This document shows positions 16,032 to 27,791 of a stretch of 64,000 nt of DNA, one piece after another. How positions within the stretch are numbered: the first letter of the stretch is position 1; every line of letters begins with the position of its first letter. The DNA is taken from contig NZ_JAATEO010000005.1 of the NCBI RefSeq assembly GCF_012034245.1, positions 62,001-126,000 of the forward strand, in the 5' to 3' direction. A program made the translations under genes and the position numbers. The DNA comes from Micromonospora thermarum (GTDB lineage Bacteria > Actinomycetota > Actinomycetes > Mycobacteriales > Micromonosporaceae). The notes beneath the pieces are model-generated. The model was not told where the DNA came from, searched no databases, and saw nothing but the letters and a program-made list of their open reading frames with translations.

Positions 16032-16065
16032 ACGAGCCCCGGGCGTTGGCGCGCCCGGGGCTCGT
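16032..16065. terminator. Hairpin terminator after nrdJ
   Basis: Perfect 14-bp arms at 16032-16045 and 16052-16065, just past the nrdJ stop on the minus strand. Confidence 0.8.
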
Positions 16066-16072
16066 TGCTTTG

Positions 16073-18934
<2,862 letters not shown>

Positions 18935-19001
18935 GCCGTCGCCCCCCTCGTCTGCGCGGTCACCCACCGCGCGTCCCAATCTTTCGAAAAACTGTGAAGA
19001 A

Positions 19002-19502
19002 TCAGCTGGTGCGGCCGGCGGCCTCGACCGCGTCGGCCCCGCCGCTCTCCCGGGCGCGGGCCGCGGCCCGCAACGTCTCGATCTCGCGCTCGAAGTCGGC
19101 GAGTGAGTCGAAGGACCGGTAGACGCTGGCGAAGCGGAGGTAGGCGATCTCGTCCAGGTCCCGCAGCGGGCCCAGGATGGCCAGCCCCACCTCGTGGCTG
19201 GGGATCTCGGCGGCCCCCTTGGCCCGGACGGTCTCCTCGACCCGCTGCGCCAGCAGCGCGAGCGAGTCGTCGTCGACCGGCCGGCCCTGGCACGCCTTGC
19301 GCACCCCGCCGATGATCTTCGTGCGGCTGAACGGCTCGGTCACCCCGCTGCGCTTGACGACCGCGAGGACCGCCTCCTCCACCGTGGTGAACCGCTTGCC
19401 GCACTCCGGGCAGGACCGCCGCCGGCGGATCAACTGGCCGTCGTCGGCCTCCCGCGAGTCGACGACCCGGGAGTCGGGGTGCCGGCAGTACGGACACCGC
19501 AT
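19002..19502 (-). CDS. nrdR: Transcriptional repressor NrdR
   Basis: A 166-residue regulator. The N-terminal zinc ribbon uses Cys3, Cys6, Cys31 and Cys34 ([10 protein letters not shown] and CPECGKRF). An ATP-cone domain follows (about 49-139), which senses ATP/dATP and controls assembly on operator pairs. The regulator shuts down ribonucleotide reductase genes when dATP is high. ATG 19502 follows GAAGGAGGTCGGG. It is first in an nrdR-nrdJ operon and divergent from lexA. Two NrdR-like boxes lie 128-168 bp upstream. Confidence 0.96.
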   Translation of the reverse strand: MRCPYCRHPDSRVVDSREADDGQLIRRRRSCPECGKRFTTVEEAVLAVVKRSGVTEPFSRTKIIGGVRKACQGRPVDDDSLALLAQRVEETVRAKGAAEIPSHEVGLAILGPLRDLDEIAYLRFASVYRSFDSLADFEREIETLRAAARARESGGADAVEAAGRTS

Positions 19503-19629
19503 CGCCCGACCTCCTTCGTCGACCACGGGCCGCACCGGCCGCCCTCCGGGCACGCGTCACCACGGCGGAGCCGTCCTCCGACGGTCTCGCCGTGCTGGCG
19601 CTGCGGAAGTGCGTTCGGTAGTCGAACCC

Positions 19630-19670
19630 AACCTGTAGGCAACTTACGCCCATGTGACTACTACATCTAG
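19630..19670 (-). promoter_or_regulatory. Pair of candidate NrdR boxes
   Basis: CTACATCTAG at 19661-19670 (centre 19665.5), and CCTACAGGTT on the minus strand at 19639-19630 (centre 19634.5). Both share CTACA. Their centres are exactly 31 bp apart, the three-turn spacing known for tandem NrdR operators. The sequence match is moderate and the call is inferred from spacing and position. Confidence 0.45.
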
Positions 19671-19924
19671 GGGTTGACCGTATGCCGCCGACGATCTGAG
19701 GTCAAGTTGGCCGGCGTGTCCGGCGCGTCACCCGCGTCCGGGACCGATCCCCTCTTCCCCGTCGCCCGGAAACCCAACCGTCCGGACGACGCTCCGGTTA
19801 TCGGCCACCCGGCGGACCGGCGCCGACGATCCGCCGAATTAGAACAGCCGTTCGACGCGACGTACCATTTATCAGAACACGAGTACGACCCGCGCGGATT
19901 TTCACCCCGACACGCCGAGCAACG

Positions 19925-19940
19925 TCGTACAGATGTTTGA
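19925..19940. promoter_or_regulatory. LexA (SOS) box of lexA
   Basis: TCGTACAGATGTTTGA fits the actinobacterial TCGAAC-N4-GTTCGA pattern with one change in each half. It overlaps a -35-like TTTGAA (19936-19941), which is followed 16 bp later by TATACG (19958-19963). LexA bound here would block its own promoter. Confidence 0.65.
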
Positions 19941-20067
19941 AAATGACTGATCTCACCTATACGGTCATGAACGACAGACGCACGGCGGTTCTCCGCCCAT
20001 CGTCACCGCACCACCGCACGCACCACGAGCCGACGAGGCACCACAGCGCCGACCAGGGAGGACGGAC

Positions 20068-20853
20068 GTGACCGAGGACCGGGCCAGCCGGCCGAAGAGC
20101 CCGCAGCAGATCACCGACGCGGGTGCGGCGGCCACGCGTCGCCGGGGCGCCGCGCGCAGCCGCACCGGCGCGCCCGCCGTGCGCCCGGTCACCCCGGTGG
20201 TGAGCGCCTTCCCCGACCCGGCGACGGTCGACCTGACCGCCCGCCAGCGGCGGATCCTGGAGTTCATCCGCACCTGGGTCGAGCGGCACGGCTACCCGCC
20301 GAGCGTGCGGGAGATCGGCGAGGCGGTCGGCCTGGTGTCGCCGTCCAGCGTGGCCTACCAGCTCAAGGAGCTGGAGAAGAAGGGCTTCCTGCGTCGCGAC
20401 CCCAACCGGCCCCGCGCGGTCGACGTCCGGGCCCCCAGCGACGCCATCGACGACGAGCTGACCCGCTCGCAACGCCCGACCCCGGCGTACGTGCCGATGC
20501 TGGGCCGGATCGCCGCCGGTGGCCCGATCCTCGCCGAGCAGGCCGTCGAGGACATCTTCCCGCTCCCCCGCGAGCTGGTGGGTGAGGGCGAGGTCTTCAT
20601 GCTCCAGGTCAAGGGCGACTCGATGCTCGACGCCGCGATCTGCGACGGCGACTGGGTGGTGGTCCGGCAGCAGCCCACGGCCGACTCCGGTGACATCGTC
20701 GCCGCCATGCTCGACGGCGAGGCGACCGTCAAGACCTACCGGCGCCGCGACGGGCACGTCTGGCTGATGCCGCAGAACCCGGCCTTCGACCCCATCCCGG
20801 GTGACGACGCCACCATCATGGGCCGGGTCGTCGCCGTCCTGCGCCGCATCTGA
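20068..20853 (+). CDS. lexA: SOS repressor LexA
   Basis: A 261-residue repressor-protease. A 50-residue basic N-terminal extension precedes the winged helix ([34 protein letters not shown]). The C-terminal S24 domain has the cleavage site Ala150-Gly151 and the catalytic dyad Ser185 (GDSM) and Lys222. RecA filaments trigger self-cleavage and derepress DNA-repair genes. GTG 20068 follows AGGGAGGACGG. An SOS box lies upstream. recA, with its own SOS box, is elsewhere in this window. A hairpin overlaps the stop. Confidence 0.97.
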   Translation: MTEDRASRPKSPQQITDAGAAATRRRGAARSRTGAPAVRPVTPVVSAFPDPATVDLTARQRRILEFIRTWVERHGYPPSVREIGEAVGLVSPSSVAYQLKELEKKGFLRRDPNRPRAVDVRAPSDAIDDELTRSQRPTPAYVPMLGRIAAGGPILAEQAVEDIFPLPRELVGEGEVFMLQVKGDSMLDAAICDGDWVVVRQQPTADSGDIVAAMLDGEATVKTYRRRDGHVWLMPQNPAFDPIPGDDATIMGRVVAVLRRI

Positions 20854-20894
20854 CGTCCGGGTGACCGGCGGCGAACGCCGAGGGCCCGGACGTC
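20852..20894. terminator. Hairpin at the lexA stop
   Basis: GACGTCCGGG (20852-20861) pairs with CCCGGACGTC (20885-20894), and an inner CGGCG/CGCCG stem extends it. It starts inside the lexA stop codon. The next gene is convergent. Confidence 0.6.
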
Positions 20895-20965
20895 GCGGCA
20901 CACCCGTCGGCCGAGCAAGCCCCGTCGGGTCGGTACGCCCGCCGGCCCGACCGGGCCGGTCCGGC

Positions 20966-22615
20966 TCAGTAGCGGTCGCCGTGGTAGCCGCGCCCGCCTC
21001 CGGGCAGCTGCCCGTACGGGCCGCCCCAGCCCTCGTCGGGGCCGTCCTCGCGACGCCGTCCGGCGCGCGGGTCGGGCCCGCCGCCGCGCCGCGGAGGCTC
21101 GGCCGGGCCGGCGCCGTAGACGCCACCGCCGGGCCGGCCACCCGGGCCGCCACCGTAGAACCCGCCACGACCACCGCCGGCCGGACGGCCACCGTTGGCG
21201 GCGGGACGACCCCCACCGGGCCCGGGCGGGTTGCCACCGCCACCGTAGACGCCCCCACCGGACGGGCGACCGCCGTAGACGGCACCGCCGGCACCAGCGG
21301 CGGGACGCCCCCCGCCGTACACCCCGCTGCCGGCCGGGGCAGCGCCCGGCCGACCCGGTTCCCGGCCGTGACCCGCGGCGCCCGGCGCGCCGTACACGCC
21401 TCCTCCGGCGCCGCCGTACACGCCGCCCCGCGGGCGGTCGTCGGGTGTCTGGAAACCGTCGGCCGGGCCGCCGTCGTCGATGCGCTCGTCGTCGTCCGGG
21501 CCCTTTACGGGGTTGCGGCGGGCACGCAGGATGCCGAACACGCCGGCGCCGACCATCACCACGCCGATCAGGCCCACCGCGCCGACCAGGTACATGATGT
21601 CCTGCAACGACAGGCTGTCGAACCACGACGCCTCGGCCGCCTTCTTCGGCCCGGCCGCGGCCGCGACCGGCTTCGCGCCCTGGGTCGACGGCTTGTACGC
21701 GAGGATGTCGACCGTCTCGCCCTCCTCCAGCTGCGCGCCCTCGGAGACGGTGAGGAAGGACTTGCCGTCGGGGCTGTACGAGATGGCCTCACCGAACGGG
21801 TCGGCGAGCGGCGTCACCCGGGGCTCGGTGGTGGTGAGCGCCTTGACCACGTCACCGCCGGAGACGTCGTACTCGAAGGCGTCCGCGTACGTGCGCAGCA
21901 CCACCCGGGAGCCGTCCGGGGACCGGGCCGCACCGGTGATCGCCGTCCGGCCGAGCACTCCCAGCCGGTTGTCGGTCTCCGTCTTCGGCAGCTCGACCTC
22001 GCCGACCTTCTTCATCGGCACCGGCTCGGTGTCGCCGCTGCGCAGCTCCCCGTCCGGCGTGAAGATCTCGGCCTTGCCCGAGGTGACCTTGGTGATGATC
22101 AGCGGGTTGCCGTCGTCACCGACGACCAACGCCTCCGCGTCACGCGGCTTGCCGTCCGGGTAGGAGAGGCGGTGCAGCGTCGCCGGCTTCCCGCCGCCGA
22201 CGGGCAGGGTCCACACCGCCACGCGCTCGCGGCGCTGCCGGCTCGTCACATTGTCGCCGGTGTCGGCGACCCAGAGCGTCCGGCCGTCCGGGGAGAGCGC
22301 CAGGTCCTCGGTGTCCGCCGGGCCACCGCCCGAGTACCGGACCGGGTCCTTGGCGATCTTGCACTTGGCGTCCAGAAAGAAGATCCGCTTGCGGCTCTCC
22401 ACGTCGGTGCCATCGTTGATCACGATGTAGCCGGTCTTGGTGGCGACCAGCCCGGACAGCTCGATGAGCCGTTCGTCGGTGACGGTGCAGCGCTTCTGGC
22501 CCGCCGCCTCGGCCGGTGACGGGGCGGCGACCAGGACGGCACCGGTGGCTGCCACGGTCGCCCCCAGCAGGCTGAGGGCACCCGTGACCGAGGTGAGAAC
22601 GCGGCGCATCCTCAT
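20966..22615 (-). CDS. Secreted-side beta-propeller protein with one TM helix and Gly/Tyr-rich tail
   Basis: A 549-residue protein of unknown function. An N-terminal signal peptide (hydrophobic, ending near PSPAEAAGQ) is followed by about 280 residues with propeller-like repeats such as LALSPDGRTLWVADTGD and AISYSPDGKSFLTVSE. A single transmembrane helix lies near 340-363 and is followed by RARR. The rest, about 180 residues, is low-complexity and rich in Gly, Pro and Arg. It carries six VYG/FYG repeats (GVYGGAGG, GVYGAPG, GVYGGGR and others). Topology would put the propeller outside and the tail in the cytosol. ATG 22615 was chosen; 22609 is equally possible. It is convergent with lexA. The tail has no known partner. 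Confidence 0.75.
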   Translation of the reverse strand: MRMRRVLTSVTGALSLLGATVAATGAVLVAAPSPAEAAGQKRCTVTDERLIELSGLVATKTGYIVINDGTDVESRKRIFFLDAKCKIAKDPVRYSGGGPADTEDLALSPDGRTLWVADTGDNVTSRQRRERVAVWTLPVGGGKPATLHRLSYPDGKPRDAEALVVGDDGNPLIITKVTSGKAEIFTPDGELRSGDTEPVPMKKVGEVELPKTETDNRLGVLGRTAITGAARSPDGSRVVLRTYADAFEYDVSGGDVVKALTTTEPRVTPLADPFGEAISYSPDGKSFLTVSEGAQLEEGETVDILAYKPSTQGAKPVAAAAGPKKAAEASWFDSLSLQDIMYLVGAVGLIGVVMVGAGVFGILRARRNPVKGPDDDERIDDGGPADGFQTPDDRPRGGVYGGAGGGVYGAPGAAGHGREPGRPGAAPAGSGVYGGGRPAAGAGGAVYGGRPSGGGVYGGGGNPPGPGGGRPAANGGRPAGGGRGGFYGGGPGGRPGGGVYGAGPAEPPRRGGGPDPRAGRRREDGPDEGWGGPYGQLPGGGRGYHGDRY

Positions 22616-22657
22616 AGTGTCGCACGCGGGCGCCACGACTCCGTGCGCCTGGACGGG

Positions 22658-24106
22658 CTAGGAGCGCGGGCCCACGGGCTCCGCCGCCTCGAAGGGAGCC
22701 AACTCGGCGGCGAGCGCCTCGCCGACCCGGACGTGCAGCAGGGTGCCCTCGGGCAGGTGCGACGTGCTCAGCACCTCACCCTGCCGGTGCACCCGGGCCA
22801 CCAGGTCCCCCCGGTCGTACGGCAGGACCGCGCGGACCTCGACCGCCGGGCGGGGCAGCCGGCCCTCGATCGCGGTACGCAGGTCCTCGACACCGCGCCC
22901 GGTGTGGGCGGAGACGAAGATCGCCTCCGGCCAGAGCCGCTTGAGCCGCAGCAGGGTCTCCTCGTCGGCCGCGTCCGTCTTGTTGACCACGAGCAGCTCG
23001 GGCAGCCGGTCGGCGCCCACCTCGGCGAGCACCTCGCGGACCGCGCGGACCTGCTCCTCCGGGTCCGGGTGGGTGCCGTCGACCACGTGCACGACCAGGT
23101 CGGACTCGGCGACCTCCTCAAGCGTCGAGCGGAACGCCTCGACGATCTGGTGCGGCAGGTGCCGGACGAAACCGACCGTGTCGGAGAGGGTGTAGAGGCG
23201 GCCGTCGGACGCGGTCGCCTTGCGGGTGGTCGGGTCCAGCGTGGCGAAGAGCGCGTTCTCCACCAGCACGCCAGCACCGGTCAGCCGGTTGAGCAGGCTG
23301 GACTTGCCGGCGTTGGTGTAGCCGGCGATGGCCACGGCCGGTACGGCGTTACGCGCACGACGGGCGCGCTTGGTCTGCCGAACCGTCTTCATGCCCTTGA
23401 TCTCGCGGCGCAACCGGGAGATCCGGGTACGAATCCGGCGCCGATCGGTCTCCAGCTTCGTCTCACCGGGACCGCGCAGACCCACACCGCCGGCACCGCC
23501 GGCGCGAGCGCTACCACCGCTCTGCCGGGACAGCGTCTCACCCCAACCGCGCAGCCGCGGGAGCAGGTACTCCAGCTGGGCCAGCTCGACCTGCGCCTTA
23601 CCTTCCTTGCTCTTCGCGTGCTGGGCGAAGATGTCCAGGATCAGCGCGGTGCGGTCGACCACCTTGACCTTGGTGCGCTGCTCCAGGTTGCGCAGCTGGG
23701 ACGGCGAGAGCTCACCGTCGCAGATCACCGTGTCGGCGCCGGTCGACAGCACGACCGCGCCCAGGTCGTCGACCTTGCCCCGGCCGATGTAGGTGGCCGG
23801 GTCGGGGCGGTTGCGCCGCTGGATCAGCCCCTCGAGCACCTGCGAGCCCGCCGTCTCGGCCAGCGCCGCCAGCTCGGTCAGGGAGTTCTCCGCGTCGTCC
23901 TGCGTGCCCTCCGTCCAGACCCCCACCAGGACGACCCGCTCCAGCCGCAGCTGGCGGTACTCGACCTCGGTGATGTCGGTGAGTTCGGTGGAGAGGCCGG
24001 GGACCCGCCGCAGCGCCTGCCGCTCCGACAGCTCGTACTCGCCGGTGGTGGCGTCGAGCTCGTCGTCCTCGAACGGTTCGAAGGTCTCCTGGTCTCGCAA
24101 ACTCAC
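22658..24106 (-). CDS. hflX: Ribosome-associated GTPase HflX
   Basis: A 482-residue GTPase. The N-terminal HflX-specific domain (YIGRGKVDDL and a DGELSPSQLRNLE segment) leads through a coiled coil to the GTPase core. The core has G1 GYTNAGKSS, G3 DTVGF and G4 NKTD. HflX splits stalled or hibernating 70S ribosomes. GTG 24106 (MSLRDQETFEPF) was picked from the family N-terminus; GGAG lies only two bases upstream, so a GTG at 24127 is an alternative. It is divergent from the malic enzyme gene, and follows the same direction as the propeller gene with a 42-bp gap. Confidence 0.95.
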   Translation of the reverse strand: MSLRDQETFEPFEDDELDATTGEYELSERQALRRVPGLSTELTDITEVEYRQLRLERVVLVGVWTEGTQDDAENSLTELAALAETAGSQVLEGLIQRRNRPDPATYIGRGKVDDLGAVVLSTGADTVICDGELSPSQLRNLEQRTKVKVVDRTALILDIFAQHAKSKEGKAQVELAQLEYLLPRLRGWGETLSRQSGGSARAGGAGGVGLRGPGETKLETDRRRIRTRISRLRREIKGMKTVRQTKRARRARNAVPAVAIAGYTNAGKSSLLNRLTGAGVLVENALFATLDPTTRKATASDGRLYTLSDTVGFVRHLPHQIVEAFRSTLEEVAESDLVVHVVDGTHPDPEEQVRAVREVLAEVGADRLPELLVVNKTDAADEETLLRLKRLWPEAIFVSAHTGRGVEDLRTAIEGRLPRPAVEVRAVLPYDRGDLVARVHRQGEVLSTSHLPEGTLLHVRVGEALAAELAPFEAAEPVGPRS

Positions 24107-24276
24107 AACTCCTGTCCGTTTGGTCACGTAGGAAGCAATCCTGACATGTGCCAACGCCGGACGCACCCGCTATATGCCCGTGGCCGTACCCGCCGGTAGC
24201 GGGGCCGCGTTCCGGCCGACCTGCGCCGGAGAGTAGAAATGCGGGCGAGCCGTACAGCGTCGACGGAGGGATCTGC

Positions 24277-25749
24277 GTGGCCATCACCCGACTGCCGAGT
24301 GCCGGATTCTCGATCACGATCCGGATCGCGGTGCCGGCGGACGCCTCGTCCATCGGACGACTGACCACGTCCGTCGGGGAGGCCGGGGCGATCGTCACCG
24401 CGCTCGACGTGGTCGACTCCGACCCCACCCACGTGATCGTCGACCTGACCTGCGACACCGCCGACGCCAGCCACGCCGACCAGGTGGTCGACGCGCTCAC
24501 CGCGATGGACGACGTCGACGTGCGGAAGGTCTCGGACCGGACGTTCCTGCTGCACCTCGGCGGCAAGATCGAGGTCAGCTCGAAGGTCGCGCTGCGTACC
24601 CGTGACGAGCTGTCCCGCGCGTACACCCCCGGCGTGGCCCGGGTCTGCCAGGCCATCGCGGAGAACCCGGCGGACGCGCGGCGGCTGACCATCAAGCGCA
24701 ACACGGTCGCCGTGGTCAGCGACGGCTCCGCCGTGCTCGGCCTGGGCAACCTGGGGCCCGCCGCGTCGCTGCCCGTGATGGAGGGCAAGGCGGCGCTGTT
24801 CAAGCGCTTCGGCGGGGTGGACGCCTGGCCGGTGGTGCTCGACACGCAGGACACCGACGAGATCGTGTCGATCGTCAAGGCCATCGCGCCCGCGTACGGC
24901 GGCATCAACCTGGAGGACATCGCCGCGCCGCGCTGTTTCGAGATCGAGGCGCGGCTGCGTGAGGCGCTGGACATCCCGGTCTTCCACGACGACCAGCACG
25001 GCACCGCGATCTGCGTCCTGGCGGCGTTGACCAACGCGCTGCGCGTCGTGGGCAAGCAGCTCACGGACGTCCGGGTCGTGGTCTCCGGCGCCGGCGCGGC
25101 CGGCACCGCGATCATGAAGCTGCTGCTGCGCCAGGGCGTGGGCGACATCATCGCGTACGACCGGCAGGGTGCCCTGCACCGCGGGATGCCCGACCTCAAC
25201 CCGGCCTGGCGGTGGCTGGCCGAGCACACCAACAAGGAGAACTACTCCGGTGACCTGCCGGGGGCGATCCGCGGCGCGGACGTGTTCATCGGTGTGAGCG
25301 CGCCGAACCTGCTGACCGGCGACGACATCGCCGGCATGGCCAAGGACGCGATCGTGTTCGCGCTCGCCAACCCGGACCCGGAGGTGGACCCGCGGGAGGC
25401 CCGCAAGCACGCCGCCGTGGTCGCCACGGGCCGCTCGGACCAGCCGAACCAGATCAACAACGTGCTCGCCTTCCCCGGCGTCTTCCGCGGCATGCTCGAC
25501 GCGCACGCGGAGGAGTTCACCGAGGAGATGGCGATCGCCGCCGCCCGGGCGATCGCGGACGTCGTCGGCGAAGACAAGATCAACCCCACGGTCATCGTCC
25601 CCAGCGTCTTCGACAGCCGTGTCGCCCCCGCGGTCGCGGCGGCCGTCCGCGCCGCCGCCCAGAACCCCGCGGCAACCCCACCCCCGGCAGCGGACCCGGG
25701 CCCGGCCGACCTCCCGGAAATCGCCGCAAACGCCAGCGCCACCCCGTAA
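24277..25749 (+). CDS. NAD(P)-dependent malic enzyme with N-terminal ACT domain
   Basis: A 490-residue enzyme converting malate to pyruvate, CO2 and reduced nucleotide. Residues about 15-85 form an ACT-like regulatory domain (ITIRIAVPADASSIG ... VDLTCDTAD). The malic N domain has SRAYTPGVARV and the NLEDIAAPRCFEIE metal-site region with FHDDQHGTA. The C-terminal NAD domain has VVVSGAGAAGTAI. An amino acid or other small ligand may tune activity through the ACT domain. The last 30 residues are Ala/Pro-rich and probably disordered. GTG 24277 follows GGAGGGATC. It is convergent with dapF across a GATC-ended palindrome. Confidence 0.92.
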   Translation: MAITRLPSAGFSITIRIAVPADASSIGRLTTSVGEAGAIVTALDVVDSDPTHVIVDLTCDTADASHADQVVDALTAMDDVDVRKVSDRTFLLHLGGKIEVSSKVALRTRDELSRAYTPGVARVCQAIAENPADARRLTIKRNTVAVVSDGSAVLGLGNLGPAASLPVMEGKAALFKRFGGVDAWPVVLDTQDTDEIVSIVKAIAPAYGGINLEDIAAPRCFEIEARLREALDIPVFHDDQHGTAICVLAALTNALRVVGKQLTDVRVVVSGAGAAGTAIMKLLLRQGVGDIIAYDRQGALHRGMPDLNPAWRWLAEHTNKENYSGDLPGAIRGADVFIGVSAPNLLTGDDIAGMAKDAIVFALANPDPEVDPREARKHAAVVATGRSDQPNQINNVLAFPGVFRGMLDAHAEEFTEEMAIAAARAIADVVGEDKINPTVIVPSVFDSRVAPAVAAAVRAAAQNPAATPPPAADPGPADLPEIAANASATP

Positions 25750-25791
25750 CCGTCCCCGCCCCCGCCCCCCGCCCCCCGCCCTCACCCCCGC

Positions 25792-25858
25792 GATCTTGCA
25801 CTTTCGGCCCTCGATCTGCGGCTTTTGTCCCTCATGTCGGGGCACAAAGTGCAAGATC
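25792..25858. repeat. GATC-ended palindromic element, copy B
   Basis: A 67-bp core whose ends, extended outward (25787-25804 and 25846-25863), are a perfect 18-bp inverted repeat, CCCGCGATCTTGCACTTT and its complement. The 41-nt interior matches the element at 10857-10924 when reversed. It lies in the convergent gap between the malic enzyme and dapF genes, within C-rich and G-rich flanks. A bidirectional terminator or REP-like element is likely. Confidence 0.75.
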
Positions 25859-25912
25859 GCGGGAGGCGGGGGCGGGGTGGGGCGGGGCGGGGTGGGGCGG
25901 GGGTGGGGTGGG

Positions 25913-26755
25913 TTACGTCAGGGCGGATGGGGTCAGGTCGCCCGAGGCGACGAGGACGGCGGGGCCCGCTAGCCAGCAGGTGTTGTCGGTGATCGTCACC
26001 GCGAGGCGGCCGCCGGGGACGTCTACCGCCACGACGCCGGTGTTCCGGCCGGTGTCGCGGAGGGCCACGGCGGCGACGGCGCAGGCGCCGGTGCCGCAGG
26101 AGAGGGTCTCGGCGCTGCCGCGTTCGTACACCCGCATGAGGACGTGGCCGTCCGTGCCGTCGACCGGATCGCCGGGTGCGGTGAACTCGACGTTCACCCC
26201 GGCGGGGAAGACGGTCGGGTCGACCTGCGGCGCCTGGGTGAGGTCGAGTGCGGTCAGGTCCAGGCCGGCCGGCAGCGCGCAGACCAGGTGCGGGTTGCCG
26301 ACGTCGACGGCCGCGCCGGGCAGGGTCAGCCCGCCGAGGGCGGCGGTCGCCGTGTCGTACACCCGGGGACGGCGCATCTCGACGGCGATACCGTCCCCCT
26401 CGACCCGGGCCCGCACGACGCCGGCCCGGGTGGCCACCGGCAGCGCCGCGTCGGCGGGCGTGGCCAGCCCGGTCTCCAGCAGGTAGCGGACGAACACCCG
26501 GGCACCGTTGCCGCACATCTCGGCGAACGAGCCGTCGGAGTTCCAGTAGTCCATGAACCACTCGGCCTCGTCGGCCAGCGCGGCGCCCTCGGGGTGCTTC
26601 GCCGCCCGGACCACGCGCAGCACGCCGTCCCCGCCGATGCCGCGCCGCCGGTCGCAGAGAGCGGCCACCAGACCGGGCGTGAGATCCAGCGCGCCGTCCG
26701 GGTCGGGCAGGATCACGAAGTCGTTGCCGGTGCCGTGCCCCTTGGTGAACTCCAC
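25913..26755 (-). CDS. dapF: Diaminopimelate epimerase
   Basis: A 280-residue enzyme that turns LL- into meso-diaminopimelate for lysine and peptidoglycan. Both catalytic cysteines are seen: Cys81 in MCGNGAR and Cys220 in LSCGTGACA, the acid-base pair of a cofactor-free racemase. The N-terminus FTKGHGTGNDFV is typical. GTG 26755 was chosen because the family begins there. It starts seven bases after the miaA stop and ends a three-gene operon (dioxygenase-like, miaA, dapF), an arrangement often seen in actinobacteria. Confidence 0.96.
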   Translation of the reverse strand: MEFTKGHGTGNDFVILPDPDGALDLTPGLVAALCDRRRGIGGDGVLRVVRAAKHPEGAALADEAEWFMDYWNSDGSFAEMCGNGARVFVRYLLETGLATPADAALPVATRAGVVRARVEGDGIAVEMRRPRVYDTATAALGGLTLPGAAVDVGNPHLVCALPAGLDLTALDLTQAPQVDPTVFPAGVNVEFTAPGDPVDGTDGHVLMRVYERGSAETLSCGTGACAVAAVALRDTGRNTGVVAVDVPGGRLAVTITDNTCWLAGPAVLVASGDLTPSALT

Positions 26756-26762
26756 GTCCCCA

Positions 26763-27791
26763 TCATCGCGCAGCGCCGGCGACCACCCGCAGGGCATCCG
26801 CCACCAGCCCGGGGGCGGCCGAGTCGAGCCACCGGATCCGCGGGTCACGCCGGAACCAGGACCGCTGCCGGCGGACGAACCGCCGGGTGGCCCGGATGGT
26901 CTCCTCGTACGCCTCGGTCTCGGTCAGCTCGCCGGCGAGGAACCGCAGGACCTGCTGGTACCCGAGCGCCCGGCTGGCCGTACGCCCCTCGGGCAGGCCG
27001 CGGCCGACCAGCTCGCGAGTCTCCGCGATGAGTCCGTCGGCCCACATCCGGTCGACCCGCAGCGCGATCCGCTCGTCGAGCAGCGCGGTGTCCAGGTCGA
27101 CGCCGACCTGCACCGACGGGTAGTACGGCGTGGGCTCGGGCAGCGACGCGGTGAACGGCGCGCCGGTCAGCTCGATCACCTCCAGCGCGCGGACGATCCG
27201 CCGGCCGTTGCCGGGCAGGATGCTCGCCGCCGCCTCCGGGTCGGCCGCGCGCAGCCGCGCGTACAGGGGGGCCGGCCCGACCTGCGCCAGCTCCGCCTCC
27301 AGCCGCTCCCGGACCGCCGGGTCGGTGCCGGGGAACTCGAACTGCTCCAGCACCGCCCGCACGTACAGGCCGGAGCCGCCGACCAGCAGCGGCACCCGGC
27401 CCCGGGCGAGGATGTCGTCGACGGCGGCCCGGGCCAGCCGCTGGTACTCCGCGACGCTCGCCGGCTCGGTGACGTCCCAGATGTCCAGCAGGTGGTGCGG
27501 CACCCCCTCGCGTTCGGCGACGGTGAGCTTGGCGGTGCCGATGTCCATGCCCCGGTAGAGCTGCATCGAGTCGGCGTTGACGACCTCGCCGTCGAGCGCG
27601 TGGGCGAGGGCGACGCTCAACGCCGACTTGCCGGCCGCGGTGGGCCCGACCACCGCGATCACCGTGCCGACCGGCGGGCGGCTGCCGCCGGCCCCGACCG
27701 GCCTGGCCGCGACCACCTCGGCGGCAGGGTCCGGCCGACCGCCGGCCGGCCCACCCGCGCCGGCCGGGCCGCGGTCCGCCGGGCCGGTCAC
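26763..27791 (-). CDS. miaA: tRNA dimethylallyltransferase
   Basis: This enzyme puts a dimethylallyl group on A37 of tRNAs reading UNN codons. The P-loop GPTAAGKS, the DSMQLYRGMDIGTAK segment and GGSGLYV are all present. As annotated from GTG 27791 it has 342 residues and about 40 extra Gly/Pro-rich residues before the P-loop. That start overlaps the upstream stop as GTGA, which argues for coupling. The conventional start would be GTG 27662 (MIAVVGPTAAGKS), which lacks a clear ribosome-binding site. miaB, acting next on the same tRNA base, is 2.4 kb away. Confidence 0.93.
   Translation of the reverse strand: MTGPADRGPAGAGGPAGGRPDPAAEVVAARPVGAGGSRPPVGTVIAVVGPTAAGKSALSVALAHALDGEVVNADSMQLYRGMDIGTAKLTVAEREGVPHHLLDIWDVTEPASVAEYQRLARAAVDDILARGRVPLLVGGSGLYVRAVLEQFEFPGTDPAVRERLEAELAQVGPAPLYARLRAADPEAAASILPGNGRRIVRALEVIELTGAPFTASLPEPTPYYPSVQVGVDLDTALLDERIALRVDRMWADGLIAETRELVGRGLPEGRTASRALGYQQVLRFLAGELTETEAYEETIRATRRFVRRQRSWFRRDPRIRWLDSAAPGLVADALRVVAGAAR

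Larger units (their letters stand above)
19503..20067. other. 565-bp divergent nrdR/lexA control region
   Basis: No gene is supported. An 88-codon frame from 19674 has no ribosome-binding site and low third-position GC. The region is locally AT-rich at 19640-19680 and 19850-19970. It holds two NrdR-like boxes near the nrdR side, and a LexA box plus a promoter for lexA at 19925-19963. The lexA leader would be about 98 nt. Confidence 0.6.

Noticed and set aside
19503..19680. Cobalamin riboswitch before nrdR-nrdJ
   Set aside because: No B12-box-like sequence or suitable folded leader was recognised; NrdR boxes explain the region better.
19674..19940. 88-codon open frame upstream of lexA
   Set aside because: No ribosome-binding site, low third-position GC, and it runs through the LexA box.
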